A stretch of DNA of 61,215 nucleotides from Pseudomonadota bacterium (GTDB taxonomy: Bacteria; Pseudomonadota; Alphaproteobacteria; Sphingomonadales; SMXR01): contig JADFIA010000011.1 in NCBI GenBank assembly GCA_022566895.1, forward strand, positions 1 to 61,215, in the 5' to 3' direction. The first letter of the stretch is position 1. Every line of letters begins with the position of its first letter. Positions 16,537 to 25,424 of this stretch are shown one piece after another. The notes below the pieces were generated by a model, which searched no databases, was not told the DNA's origin, and worked only from the letters and a program-made list of their open reading frames with translations. The position numbers and the translations under genes are program-made.

Positions 16537-17211
16537 ATGAGGGAATTCCAGAAAGCCGTGGCTGTTTTCGACCTTGACCGCACGATCACGCGGTTCGGAA
16601 CCTTCAGCCCGTTTCTGCTTTACAGCGCCGCCAATCGGCCCTGGCGGTATTTGTATGTGCCGCTGGTCGTCACCCTGGTGCTGCTCCACAAGGCGGGCTG
16701 GATCGCCCGCCCGCGGCTTAAAGAATTTATGCTGATAATGATTGCCGGGCGCCGCCGCGACGAGATCGCGGAGCGGTCGCGGAAATTTGCCACCTTCCTG
16801 ATCGACCGCTGCCTGCGTCCACAGGCCCGCGCGGCCATTGATAAGCACAAAGAAGCCGGCCATCTTCTCATTCTGGTGACCGCCAGCATGGATTTTTATG
16901 CCGAGGAGATTGGCCGCCAGCTTGGCTTTCACGAGACCGTGGCGACCCCTGCGGTGTGGGACAAAGAGGATCGGCTGAGCTCGAAGCTGGGCGGCGAGAA
17001 CTGCTATGGGGATGCCAAATTGCGCTATCTCGCGGCCCGGGTCGTGGAGTTGGACGGCAAGCTGGCCGGATTCGACCGCTACGCCTATACCGACCATACC
17101 TCGGACGCCCCGCTCCTCGAATGGGCCACCAAGCCCCAAGTGGTTCATCCCAAGAAGAATATGCAAGCGATGGCTGAAAAGCTCGGTTACCCGATCCTCG
17201 ACTGGGATTAG
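16537..17211 (+). CDS. HAD-IB family phosphatase
   Basis: This 224-residue SerB-like phosphohydrolase has motif I F-D-L-D-R-T-I-T with the nucleophilic Asp, motif II L-V-T-A-S, and motif IV Y-T-D-H-T-S-D-A-P-L-L. A basic amphipathic or membrane-leaning segment (about residues 35-55, YLYVPLVVTLVLLH) follows motif I, a common HAD-IB feature. ATG 16537 gives the normal start before motif I. It is encoded directly after the nucleotidyltransferase and could dephosphorylate the phosphodiester product, as in di-inositol-phosphate synthesis. The 3' end abuts the convergent cytidylyltransferase gene, overlapping by 4 bp. Confidence 0.85.
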   Translation: MREFQKAVAVFDLDRTITRFGTFSPFLLYSAANRPWRYLYVPLVVTLVLLHKAGWIARPRLKEFMLIMIAGRRRDEIAERSRKFATFLIDRCLRPQARAAIDKHKEAGHLLILVTASMDFYAEEIGRQLGFHETVATPAVWDKEDRLSSKLGGENCYGDAKLRYLAARVVELDGKLAGFDRYAYTDHTSDAPLLEWATKPQVVHPKKNMQAMAEKLGYPILDWD

Positions 17212-17972
17212 GCGACGGCGGCTTTGAGCGACAGGAAATCCGGATCCGAGACCATTTCGGTGGCCATCCTGAGATCCTTGTGGTCGTCGACCTCACCCCA
17301 GACCATGCCGGAGATAGAATGGGCGTGGGTCTGGCCTTGCCGGGCCAGCTCCTGGACCGCCGAGAGGTACCATTTCTTGAGGCCGTGTTCGGTCCGGATC
17401 TGATGATCGACCGCGCGGCGGAACATCTCGCCGCCCTGACCCATGAAGCGAATCATGCCGATCGCCTCACCGCTGACCGTATGTGGGTCGATGGTCTTGC
17501 CGATGTCCAGGAGCCGCCCGCCGTCCAGAGAGACCTTCATATCGTCGTCGTCGTAGCTGTCCTTGTGGTCGACAGTGACCGTGATCGCCTGTGCCCTGGC
17601 CTTCAGGAGCGACCGGCAAAGATCGGCCGAAAACAGCGTATCCCCGTTAATCAAAAGGCAGTTGCCGGTGAACTCGTGGCCGGCAAGCCAGCAGGTGGAA
17701 AGATTGTCGCCGGCCCGGAAGAAAGGATTGAAGTGCATGCGTAGCGTCATACCTGGAGATCGCAGCGCCGACAGATGGGCCTCCATTAGATCGTGACGGA
17801 AGCCGGCGATCACCACGATCTCGTTAACCCCGGCCGCCCGCAAAGCCTCGATCTGCCAGCCGAGAATCGTCTGGCCGCCAATCTCGAGAAGACATTTGGG
17901 TTTGTCCTTTGTCAGGGGCAACAAACGCGACCCCTGACCGGCGCTTAAGAGGACGGCCTTGACGTTTTGCAT
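17208..17972 (-). CDS. Sugar/choline-phosphate nucleotidyltransferase family protein
   Basis: The 254-residue enzyme begins VKAVLLSAGQGSRLLPLT with K-D-K-P-K-C-L-L-E-I-G-G, the G-x-G-x-R and P-K signature of nucleotidyltransferases. It has INGDTLF with the metal-binding Asp and ends with W-G-E-V-D-D-H-K-D-L, a pattern of the LicC-like phosphocholine cytidylyltransferase family. ATG 17972 is preceded by AAGGCGGA; an in-frame upstream extension lacks support. It is convergent with the HAD phosphatase and may make the CDP-alcohol used by the nearby transferase (inference). True substrate may be choline-, inositol- or sugar-phosphate. Confidence 0.85.
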   Translation of the reverse strand: MQNVKAVLLSAGQGSRLLPLTKDKPKCLLEIGGQTILGWQIEALRAAGVNEIVVIAGFRHDLMEAHLSALRSPGMTLRMHFNPFFRAGDNLSTCWLAGHEFTGNCLLINGDTLFSADLCRSLLKARAQAITVTVDHKDSYDDDDMKVSLDGGRLLDIGKTIDPHTVSGEAIGMIRFMGQGGEMFRRAVDHQIRTEHGLKKWYLSAVQELARQGQTHAHSISGMVWGEVDDHKDLRMATEMVSDPDFLSLKAAVA

Positions 17973-18231
17973 TTCATTCCGCCTTAGGGGCTTTTGGCCC
18001 ACCTTGAGAGCTTCCGGGTTGATCTTCTTGCGGCCGGCCAAAATCCTAGGAGTTTTGCACCCGGATTACCAGCCAACCGCGATTCCAGGGCCGGCTTATA
18101 GGGGAATTAAGGCAAAAAGGCGAGTTTTTCCTGATAAATTGATCGCCTGATCGCCCGGCGGCCGGTTCGCCCTTGACCCAAAAGGGGATTGGAACAATCC
18201 TCTGGAGCGGTTGGCGCCCAAAAGGGGGACG

Positions 18232-18660
18232 ATGAACGAAACCATCAGAAAATTCGGCTATCCAGAGACCTTGCTGCACGAGTTTGAATATTGGCTGGTG
18301 CTGGTTCGCCCGCAACAGGTGACCCTGGGATCGCTGGTTCTGGCCGCCAAATCCGAGGCCACGGCGTTCGCGGATCTCGAAGCCGCCGCCTTCTCCGAAC
18401 TGGGCCCGGTGATCGCGGCCATCGAGGGCGCCCTTTCGAGCCAGTTCGGGGCCGAGAAAATGAACTATCTGATGCTGATGATGGCCGACCCGCATGTGCA
18501 TTTTCACGTCATTCCCCGCTATTCGAAAACCAGGGAACTGGCCGGCCAGTCGATCGACGACGCCGGCTGGCCCGGTCTGCCGGATCTGGGCTCGGCGCTG
18601 GCCGCCGGGCCGGCACTGATATCGGCTATTAAAGACCGGCTGGGCGGTCAATTCGAATAG
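18232..18660 (+). CDS. HIT-family hydrolase
   Basis: This 142-residue histidine-triad protein contains H88-V-H90-F-H92-V-I, the catalytic triad motif, near the C-terminus, preceded by W-L-V-L-V-R-P-Q-Q and L-G-S-L-V-L. HIT proteins hydrolyse nucleoside phosphoramidates, dinucleoside polyphosphates or adenylated compounds. ATG 18232 follows AAAGGGGG at good spacing. It is divergent from the cytidylyltransferase and 32 bp upstream of the M14 peptidase. No specific substrate can be assigned. Confidence 0.92.
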   Translation: MNETIRKFGYPETLLHEFEYWLVLVRPQQVTLGSLVLAAKSEATAFADLEAAAFSELGPVIAAIEGALSSQFGAEKMNYLMLMMADPHVHFHVIPRYSKTRELAGQSIDDAGWPGLPDLGSALAAGPALISAIKDRLGGQFE

Positions 18661-18692
18661 TCGAAGGAGACATCCACAGAGAGGCAAAAGTT

Positions 18693-21260
18693 ATGCTCCC
18701 ACGCGTTCTCCTGATCATGGCGCTTTTTGTATTCGCGCTGCCGGCGGTGGCCGATGGATACGATGATTTCCGTCTCCAAGGGGTGGTCTACGATCCCGCG
18801 GTACCGACGCCCGAGGAGGTGCTCGGCCACGCCCTTGGCAAAGCGCCGGTGCGTCACCATAAGCTGGTTCAATATATTCGCCAGATCGCCCAAGCCTCGC
18901 CACGCATGACCCTCGAGACAATCGGCTACAGCCACGAACGCCGGCCGATCCTTTTTATCGTTGTCACCTCGCCCGAGAATCACGCCCGTCTCGAGGCCAT
19001 TCAGGCGGCCCATATCCGGCTGACGGACCCGGCTTCCGGCGTCACTCCAAAGGCCGGAATGCCGGTCGTGACCTGGCTCAATTACGGGGTTCACGGGGCC
19101 GAGGCGAGCGGCATGGACGCCGCCCTGCCGACCCTCTATCACCTGGCCGCCGCCCGGGGCGAGGCGATCGAGGCGCAGCTTCGCGACTCGGTGATCCTGA
19201 TCACCGCCATCTTTAACCCGGACGGCCACAGCCGCCGCGCCGCCTGGGTCGATCAGAACCTTTCCAGGGTGATCAACCGCGACCGTGCCCACCGGCTGCA
19301 CAACACCGCCTGGCCTGGCGGCCGGACCAACCATTATTGGTTCGATCTTAATCGTCAGTGGCTCCTTTTGACGCAGCCGGAACCACGGGCCTGGGTCGCC
19401 AAATGGCACCAATGGCGGCCCAATCTGAGCATCGATTATCACGAAATGGGATCCGGACAGACCTATTATTTTCACCCCGGCGTGCCGGGCCGCACCAACC
19501 CGCAGGTGCCCAAAGAAGCGGAGGCCTTGCTGCTTGAATTTGCCGACTATCCGGCTTCGTTCATGGACGCCGAGGCGCGGCTCTATTTCAACCAGGAGAT
19601 TTTCGACAATTTCTATATCGGCAAGGGCTCGACCTATCCGCTCGTCAACGGCGCCATCGGGGTGCTGTTCGAGGCCGGGCGGGCGACCGGCGGCGAAGTG
19701 GAAACCGATGTCGGGATCAAGTCCTACCGCGACAATATCCGCACCCATTTCCGGACCGGCCTGAAAAGCATCGAGGCCGGGATCGGCATGCGTGAAAAGC
19801 TGTTGGATTATCAAAAGCGGTTCTATGAGGATGCCCTCGCCGCCGGCCGCCGGGATCGGGTGAAAGCCTACGTCTTCGCCGCTCCGGAGGATCCGGCGCG
19901 GGTCAATCACTTCATTGATGTCTTAAGGCGTCACCGCATTGAGGTGCACCTGCTGGCCAGCGAGGTCAGCGCCGCGGGAAAGACCTACCGCGCAGGTCAG
20001 GCCTATATCGTGCCCACGGCGCAGCCGCAGTACCGCATGATTGCGGCGCTTTTCGAAACCATCACCGAGTTCGGGGACAACGCTTTCTACGATGTTTCCT
20101 CTTGGACCCTGCCGCTATCCTTTGATCTCGATTATGGAAGCCTGCATGGCCGGCGTCTCGATCCGGCGACGCTGGGGGCCAGCGTCGAGGCCGTCTTCGA
20201 GAAAGCACCCGAGCCGGACCAAGCGCCGTTCGCTTACGCTTTCGACTGGTCGCGCTATTATGCCCCCAAAGCGCTTTACCGGGTGGTCAGCCAGGGCCTC
20301 CTGGCCCGGGCCAGCCTGCGACCGCTGACCCTCGAGACGACCAAAGGTCCGGTTGGACTGTCGCCCGGCAGCATCATCGTGCCGCTCGAGCGCCAAACCA
20401 AGTCGCGGCCGGAGATCCACGCGATCATGCGGGCAATCGCCCTCGAGGACGGTATTCCTGTCCACGCGGTCACCACCGGCCGGGCCATCTCAGGCGGCGA
20501 TTTGGGCGGCCCGTCGGTGCGGCCGGTCAAGGCTCCCAAGCCTTTGATCGTGGTTGGCACGGGCGTGAGCCCCAACGATGCCGGCGAGATCTGGCATTTG
20601 CTGGATTATCGCATGCACATCCCACTGACCATGATCGACCTCGAAGACCTCCATGGTTTTGATCTTTCCGACTATACCCACCTTCTGCTGCCGGGCGGCG
20701 ATTACAAGAAGCCGAATGAAAAGCTGGCCAAGAAAGTGGCCGAGTGGGTCGAAGCCGGCGGCGTTTTGATCGCCATCCGCCAGGGTGCTGAATGGGCCCA
20801 TGGGAAGGTCCTGTATGCGGACGACAAGAAGTCCGAGGAAACACCCGAGACCAGCCAGCCGGAGCGCCTCCCCTATGCGGAAAAGAAGCCTACCGAAGCC
20901 CTCGAGCTGGTGGCCGGGACCATATTCAGAGGCCGGCTGGACACTACCCACCCCATAGGCTTTGGTTACGCCGATGCGGATATCGCCAGTCAGCGCGATA
21001 CGACGATCATCTTCGAGCGGCCCCAAAACCCCTACGCCACGGTCGTTCAGTACGCCGATGAACCGCTGATCAGCGGCTATGCTTCGGCCGAGAACCAGAA
21101 GAAAATCGCCGGCACGGCGATGCTGATTGCCGAACGCAAGGGCAAGGGCAGCGTCATTTTGTTTACCGATAATCCCAATTTCCGGGGCATCTGGTTTGGC
21201 ACCAACAAGCTTTTCCTGAACGGCCTGTTCTTCGGCACCCATTTCGAGCCGCCGCAATAG
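18693..21260 (+). CDS. M14-family zinc carboxypeptidase, exported
   Basis: This 855-residue peptidase has an N-terminal signal peptide (hydrophobic LLIMALFVFALPAVA, cleavage likely after V-A-D or A-V-A). The zinc ligands are His134 and Glu137 in V-H-G-A-E-A-S and His250 in I-D-Y-H-E-M-G. The later V-L-F-E-A-G-R segment carries the expected general-base Glu. The C-terminal half (residues about 450-855) includes a class-I-amidotransferase-like fold with L-L-L-P-G-G-D-Y, as in several large M14 proteins of marine proteobacteria. It is probably periplasmic and involved in peptide scavenging. Confidence 0.9.
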   Translation: MLPRVLLIMALFVFALPAVADGYDDFRLQGVVYDPAVPTPEEVLGHALGKAPVRHHKLVQYIRQIAQASPRMTLETIGYSHERRPILFIVVTSPENHARLEAIQAAHIRLTDPASGVTPKAGMPVVTWLNYGVHGAEASGMDAALPTLYHLAAARGEAIEAQLRDSVILITAIFNPDGHSRRAAWVDQNLSRVINRDRAHRLHNTAWPGGRTNHYWFDLNRQWLLLTQPEPRAWVAKWHQWRPNLSIDYHEMGSGQTYYFHPGVPGRTNPQVPKEAEALLLEFADYPASFMDAEARLYFNQEIFDNFYIGKGSTYPLVNGAIGVLFEAGRATGGEVETDVGIKSYRDNIRTHFRTGLKSIEAGIGMREKLLDYQKRFYEDALAAGRRDRVKAYVFAAPEDPARVNHFIDVLRRHRIEVHLLASEVSAAGKTYRAGQAYIVPTAQPQYRMIAALFETITEFGDNAFYDVSSWTLPLSFDLDYGSLHGRRLDPATLGASVEAVFEKAPEPDQAPFAYAFDWSRYYAPKALYRVVSQGLLARASLRPLTLETTKGPVGLSPGSIIVPLERQTKSRPEIHAIMRAIALEDGIPVHAVTTGRAISGGDLGGPSVRPVKAPKPLIVVGTGVSPNDAGEIWHLLDYRMHIPLTMIDLEDLHGFDLSDYTHLLLPGGDYKKPNEKLAKKVAEWVEAGGVLIAIRQGAEWAHGKVLYADDKKSEETPETSQPERLPYAEKKPTEALELVAGTIFRGRLDTTHPIGFGYADADIASQRDTTIIFERPQNPYATVVQYADEPLISGYASAENQKKIAGTAMLIAERKGKGSVILFTDNPNFRGIWFGTNKLFLNGLFFGTHFEPPQ

Positions 21261-21285
21261 GGCAACTTCGGTCCCTAGGGGCGCC

Positions 21286-22062
21286 CTAGCCCCTAAAATT
21301 GTCCTTCTGGCTGCGCACCCGGGCAAACACCGCGACCGGATCGCTGCCGGCCATGCCGATGGCCGCCTGCAGTTCGCGCTTGTCGGCTCTCAAAAAAGGA
21401 TTGGCGGCCTTTTCATCGCCCAGCCTCGAAGGCACGGTCGGCTGCCCGCGGGCTCTCGTTGCGCGGATGCGCGCCATCATGGAGATGAGATCGGCATTCT
21501 CGGGCTCGACGGTGAGCGCGAAGCGGCCGTTGGCCTCGGTATATTCGTGGCCGCAATAGACCCGCGTCGAATCCGGCAGTCGGCGAATCTTGGATAAAGA
21601 GTTCCACATCTGGGCCGGCGTGCCCTCGAACAGCCGTCCACAGCCCAGCGAAAACAAAGTATCGCCGCAAAAAAGCACGTCGTCCGGCTCGAACCAGTAG
21701 GCGATATGGCCGCTGGTGTGACCGGGAATATCGAGGATTTGCGCTTCGGCCTGACCGAAGCGGAAACGCTCGCCTTCCTTGAGCGCCCGGTCGATCAGCG
21801 GGATGCGCTGGGCCTCGGCCTGAGGACCGACGATAAAGGCGCCGGTCTCGGCTTTTAGAGCCACGTTGCCGCCGGTGTGATCCCAGTGATGGTGGGTGTT
21901 GATAATGTAATCGAGCTTCCAGCCCTGCCGGTCCAGGGTCTCCAGCACTGGTTCGGCAAGAGAAGGGTCGACGACCCCGGTCAGCCGGTCCCGGGGCTCG
22001 TGCACCAGATAGACGTAATTGTCCGAAAGAACGGGAATCTGAACGATTTGCAGACCGGTCAT
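21286..22062 (-). CDS. gloB: Hydroxyacylglutathione hydrolase (glyoxalase II)
   Basis: This 258-residue metallo-beta-lactamase-fold enzyme hydrolyses S-D-lactoylglutathione to lactate and glutathione in methylglyoxal detoxification. The metal motif T-H-H-H-W-D-H is at 56-62. Further metal ligands are in I-P-G-H-T-S-G-H, F-C-G-D-T-L-F and Y-C-G-H-E-Y-T, and the C-terminal N-P-F-L-R segment is specific to GloB. Length is standard. It is on the same strand as folE, 24 bp downstream of it. Confidence 0.96.
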   Translation of the reverse strand: MTGLQIVQIPVLSDNYVYLVHEPRDRLTGVVDPSLAEPVLETLDRQGWKLDYIINTHHHWDHTGGNVALKAETGAFIVGPQAEAQRIPLIDRALKEGERFRFGQAEAQILDIPGHTSGHIAYWFEPDDVLFCGDTLFSLGCGRLFEGTPAQMWNSLSKIRRLPDSTRVYCGHEYTEANGRFALTVEPENADLISMMARIRATRARGQPTVPSRLGDEKAANPFLRADKRELQAAIGMAGSDPVAVFARVRSQKDNFRG

Positions 22063-22086
22063 CGATCGGGCCCCAATCTGCGGCCT

Positions 22087-22722
22087 TTAGGCGTTGCCGC
22101 GTACCAACTCGAAGAAGCGCCGCTCCAGCCGCTCGTCCTCGAGAAAGGCGCCCCGCAGCTGCGTGGTGACCGTATAGCTGTCTTTCTTGTTGACGCCCCT
22201 TGTGGTCATGCATTGGTGCGCCGCATCGATCATCACCGCGACGCCGCGCGGCTCGAGCGCCGCCTCGATGGCGTCGGCGATTTGAGCGGTCATGGATTCC
22301 TGGGTCTGTAGACGACGCGCATAGATCTCGACCACGCGGGCCAGCTTGCTCAGGCCGACCACCCGCCCGGCCGGCAGATAGGCCACATGGGCCATGCCCA
22401 CGATCGGCAACATATGATGCTCGCAATGGCTTTCGATATCGATATCGCGCACCACGATCATGTCGTCGTAGCCTTCGACCTCGGAGAAGGTCTTGGTCAG
22501 ATGCTGGCGCGGGTCCTGGCCGTAGCCGGCAAAGAACTCCTCGTAAGCCTTGACCACCCGCTGCGGGGTTTCACGCAGCCCCTCGCGGCCCGGATTATCG
22601 CCGGCCCAGCAAATCAGGGTTCTGACCGCTGCTTCCGCCTCGGCCCGGCTCGGACGCCGGACATCGTCGTTGGCCTCGCGGCCCGAGACCCGATCGTCCA
22701 GCTTCTTGATAACTGCATCCAT
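22087..22722 (-). CDS. folE: GTP cyclohydrolase I
   Basis: The 211-residue enzyme converts GTP to 7,8-dihydroneopterin triphosphate for folate. The zinc ligands Cys100 ([10 protein letters not shown]), His103 and Cys171 ([11 protein letters not shown]) are present, as is the catalytic-site segment L-S-K-L-A-R. N-terminal R-E-T-P-x-R is conserved (G-L-R-E-T-P-Q-R-V). It has its own promoter at 22753-22781 and is followed by gloB. Confidence 0.97.
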   Translation of the reverse strand: MDAVIKKLDDRVSGREANDDVRRPSRAEAEAAVRTLICWAGDNPGREGLRETPQRVVKAYEEFFAGYGQDPRQHLTKTFSEVEGYDDMIVVRDIDIESHCEHHMLPIVGMAHVAYLPAGRVVGLSKLARVVEIYARRLQTQESMTAQIADAIEAALEPRGVAVMIDAAHQCMTTRGVNKKDSYTVTTQLRGAFLEDERLERRFFELVRGNA

Positions 22723-22752
22723 TGGTTCATTCCTTCCCTCGGGAAGGTCCCG

Positions 22753-22781
22753 TTTATAGTACTCTGACCGCGCACGGTCAA
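22753..22781 (-). promoter_or_regulatory. Sigma70-type promoter of folE
   Basis: The minus strand shows TTGACC (22781-22776), a 17-bp spacer and TATAAA (22758-22753), leaving about 25 nt to the folE ATG, which has GGAAGGA upstream. The spacer starts within the inverted repeat GACCGTGCGCGGTC, which could be a regulatory dyad or chance. Confidence 0.6.
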
Positions 22782-22914
22782 AAACCCCTTGTCACCCCAG
22801 TTATATGGGAATAGAGGGGACTGAGGCAAGTCAGGGCCGGACAGGCCGGAAAAAGCGCCATGAGGGGAGGCGCAAGTGCCTGCCCACACTGGGCGAGAGG
22901 CCAAAAGAGCCACC

Positions 22915-23358
22915 ATGAACGAGCTTTATAATAACGAAATTTTGAAGCTGGCGGTCAGCATCCCGAGGACCGAGCGGCTGGCCGATCCCGATGTCACGGT
23001 GACCAAGACCAGTCGCATTTGCGGCAGCCGGGTGACCGTCGATCTCAAATTCGAAGACGGCCGCATCGCCGAATATGCTCAGGAGGTCAAGGCCTGCGCC
23101 CTCGGCCAGGCGGCTTGCTCGGTGGTCGGACGCCAGATCATCGGCCGCCAGCGCTCCGAGATCGAAAAAGTGGTGACCGAGATGCGGGCCATGCTGTCCG
23201 GCCAGGGCCAGGGTCCCGGGGGCGATTGGGCGGCGCTGCAGATTTTGCAGCCGGCCCGCGACCACAAGTCCCGTCACACCTCGATCATGCTCTCCTTCGA
23301 GGCCATCCTCGAAGGCTTTCGCACGACCACCGCCGAGGCCGTGGCACAAACCGGTTGA
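22915..23358 (+). CDS. IscU/NifU-like Fe-S scaffold protein, divergent
   Basis: The 147-residue protein resembles the N-terminal domain of IscU/NifU scaffolds, which hold nascent Fe-S clusters. Cys36 lies in R-I-C-G-S-R-V and Cys61/Cys68 in K-A-C-A-L-G-Q-A-A-C. The usual third cluster Cys (R-x-x-C near residue 105) is absent, reading R-D-H-K-S-R-H-T-S-I, and the CGD Asp is Ser. It may therefore be a specialised or regulatory homologue rather than the main scaffold. ATG 22915 gives the family N-terminus. It is divergent from folE. Confidence 0.82.
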   Translation: MNELYNNEILKLAVSIPRTERLADPDVTVTKTSRICGSRVTVDLKFEDGRIAEYAQEVKACALGQAACSVVGRQIIGRQRSEIEKVVTEMRAMLSGQGQGPGGDWAALQILQPARDHKSRHTSIMLSFEAILEGFRTTTAEAVAQTG

Positions 23359-23377
23359 AACGTCCCGAAGCGGGCCC

Positions 23378-23959
23378 TCAAAGGAATTTCACCACATCGT
23401 CAAAGTCCGGACGCGGACGCTCCTTCAGCTTTTCCTTGTACGAGCCGATGAAAAGGAAGCCGGCGATCCGGTCGTCCGCCTCGAGCTCAAGCGCCGCCCT
23501 GACGCCGGGGCTGTAGGCCGGCCAGCCGGTCAGCCAATTGGCCAGATAGCCTATGGCGGTGGCCGCCAGGATCATGTTCTGGCAGGCCGCGCCAGCCGAC
23601 AGGCGCTGTTCCCATTTGGGGATCGGCCGGGCCTCGCTGGGCCGCGAGATGGTGATGATCAAAAGGGGAGCCTGGGCCGGATAGGCCCTCCAGCTCTGGT
23701 GTTTTTCGCTGCCCGCATCGTCGGTCTCTTCGGCGTAGGCATCGTAAATGACCTGGCCGAGCTTCGTCTGGGCTTCGCCTCTGACGACCAGAAACTGCCA
23801 GGGAGTAAGCTTGCCGTGGTCGGGAACCCGCATGCCGGCCTGCAGTATCTGCGTCAGCTCCTGCTCCGAAGGCCCCGGCTCGCAAAGTCGCCGCGCCTTG
23901 GCCGAGCGCCGCCGTAACAGAAGATCAACGGTCCCGGGACTCTTGGGGTTAAACGACAT
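23378..23959 (-). CDS. Nitroreductase-family protein (YdjA-like)
   Basis: This 193-residue FMN-dependent oxidoreductase opens with L-L-R-R-R-S-A-K-A-R-R-L and has the P-D-H-G-K-L-T-P-W-Q-F motif characteristic of YdjA-type nitroreductases, plus A-A-C-Q-N-M-I-L-A-A and the C-terminal G-F-L-F-I-G. Such enzymes reduce nitro groups or quinone-like acceptors with NAD(P)H. It is convergent with the Fe-S scaffold gene (20-bp gap). Physiological substrate unknown. Confidence 0.9.
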   Translation of the reverse strand: MSFNPKSPGTVDLLLRRRSAKARRLCEPGPSEQELTQILQAGMRVPDHGKLTPWQFLVVRGEAQTKLGQVIYDAYAEETDDAGSEKHQSWRAYPAQAPLLIITISRPSEARPIPKWEQRLSAGAACQNMILAATAIGYLANWLTGWPAYSPGVRAALELEADDRIAGFLFIGSYKEKLKERPRPDFDDVVKFL

Positions 23960-24085
23960 GGCGGGGCCTCGATAAAAATTTGTCTCCCTTGTCTACACGG
24001 CCCGGCGCTTTGGGGACAATACTTTCCAGTAGCGTCAAGAGCCGCTAGTCTGGCCGCCGGCCGGTTTTCAATCTGGGGAACACAA

Positions 24086-25366
24086 ATGAAGCGTTCGGTT
24101 TTGACCGTAGCCGGGATTTGGCTGTTGGCGGGCGCCGCACTGGCTGGACCGCAAACCGGCGTCGACCCGGCGGCTGCGATCGATCAGGAGATCGGAATTC
24201 GCTTGGCCGACGGTTTTAAGGCCACGGTCTTTGCCGACAATCTTGGCACCGCGCGTCACGCTGCGGTACGCGCCGACGGGGTTCTATATGTGGCCCTGCG
24301 CCGCCACAACGGCTCCGGCGGACTGGTGGCGCTTGAGGACACCGACGGTGACGGGGTGGCCGATCTAATAGAGCCGTTTTACCGCACCTTTCGGGGAACG
24401 GGCATCGGCTTTTACAAGGGCTTTCTTTATTATTCGAGTTCGACCGAACTTTTCCGGGTCGCCTTTGACGGCGATGAATTGGTACCCTCGGGCGCCCCTC
24501 AATTGATGATCACCTTTCCCGCTCAGCGTCGGCATTCCCCGAAACCGTTCACCTTCGACGGGGCCGGCAACATTTACGTTACCGTCGGCGCGCCATCGGA
24601 CGCTTGTCAGCGCTGGGCGGGCTCAAAAGGCAGCCGCGGCCGTGATCCCTGCCCGCAGCTTGCCCAGCAGGCCGGGATTTACCGCTTTGCGGCCGAAAAG
24701 CCCGATCAGATCCACACCCGGGATGCCCATCGCTATTCGACCGGGATCAGGAATGCCATGTCGCTGGACTGGAATTTTACCGCCGGGGCGCTCTATTTTG
24801 CCATGCACGGCCGCGATCGGCTGTCCGAGCTATGGCCCGAAATCTATACCGCGGCCCAGGGCGCGGTCCTGCCGGCCGAGGAGTTTCACCGGGCCGCCGA
24901 CGGCAGCAATCACGGCTGGCCCTATAGCTATTGGGATCAGATAAAGGGTCAACGAATGCTGGGCCCCGAGTATGGCGGTGACGGCGTCAAGACGGTGGTC
25001 GGTAAATACAAGGAACCGCTTCTGGCTTTTCCCGGCCATTGGGCGCCCAATGATCTCCTGTTCTATACCGGCGACTCCTTTCCGCAAGGATTCAGGGACG
25101 GCGCCTTTATCGCCTTCCATGGCTCGTGGAACCGGGCACCGTTCCCGCAGGCCGGCTACAAGGTTGTCTTTATACCGTTCAAGGACGGCAAGCCGACCAG
25201 CCAGCATATCGTCTTTGCCGACGGCTTTCCGGGCCAGGATCCCGTAATGAGCCCGCGCGACGCGCGCTTTCGGCCGATGGGTCTCGCGGTGGCCCCGGAT
25301 GGTGCCCTTTTCATCACCGACAGCGCCAAGGGTCGGGTCTGGCGAATTACCTATGAGGGCAAATAG
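24086..25366 (+). CDS. PQQ-dependent sugar (sorbosone-type) dehydrogenase, exported
   Basis: The 426-residue protein has a signal peptide (LTVAGIWLLAGAALAG) and the six-bladed beta-propeller repeats of the soluble glucose/sorbosone dehydrogenase family. Typical segments are F-A-D-N-L-G-T-A-R-H, V-T-V-G-A-P-S-D-A-C, R-N-A-M-S-L-D-W and A-F-H-G-S-W-N-R. It would oxidise an aldose or related aldehyde in the periplasm using PQQ. No cytochrome c motif (CxxCH) is visible, so electrons go to a separate carrier. It is followed closely by a TonB-receptor remnant. Confidence 0.88.
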   Translation: MKRSVLTVAGIWLLAGAALAGPQTGVDPAAAIDQEIGIRLADGFKATVFADNLGTARHAAVRADGVLYVALRRHNGSGGLVALEDTDGDGVADLIEPFYRTFRGTGIGFYKGFLYYSSSTELFRVAFDGDELVPSGAPQLMITFPAQRRHSPKPFTFDGAGNIYVTVGAPSDACQRWAGSKGSRGRDPCPQLAQQAGIYRFAAEKPDQIHTRDAHRYSTGIRNAMSLDWNFTAGALYFAMHGRDRLSELWPEIYTAAQGAVLPAEEFHRAADGSNHGWPYSYWDQIKGQRMLGPEYGGDGVKTVVGKYKEPLLAFPGHWAPNDLLFYTGDSFPQGFRDGAFIAFHGSWNRAPFPQAGYKVVFIPFKDGKPTSQHIVFADGFPGQDPVMSPRDARFRPMGLAVAPDGALFITDSAKGRVWRITYEGK

Positions 25367-25424
25367 GGCCGCCGCGATCGGGCTTGGGCTTGCCTCGGGG
25401 GTTGACCTTGCGGGCCATCGAGAC

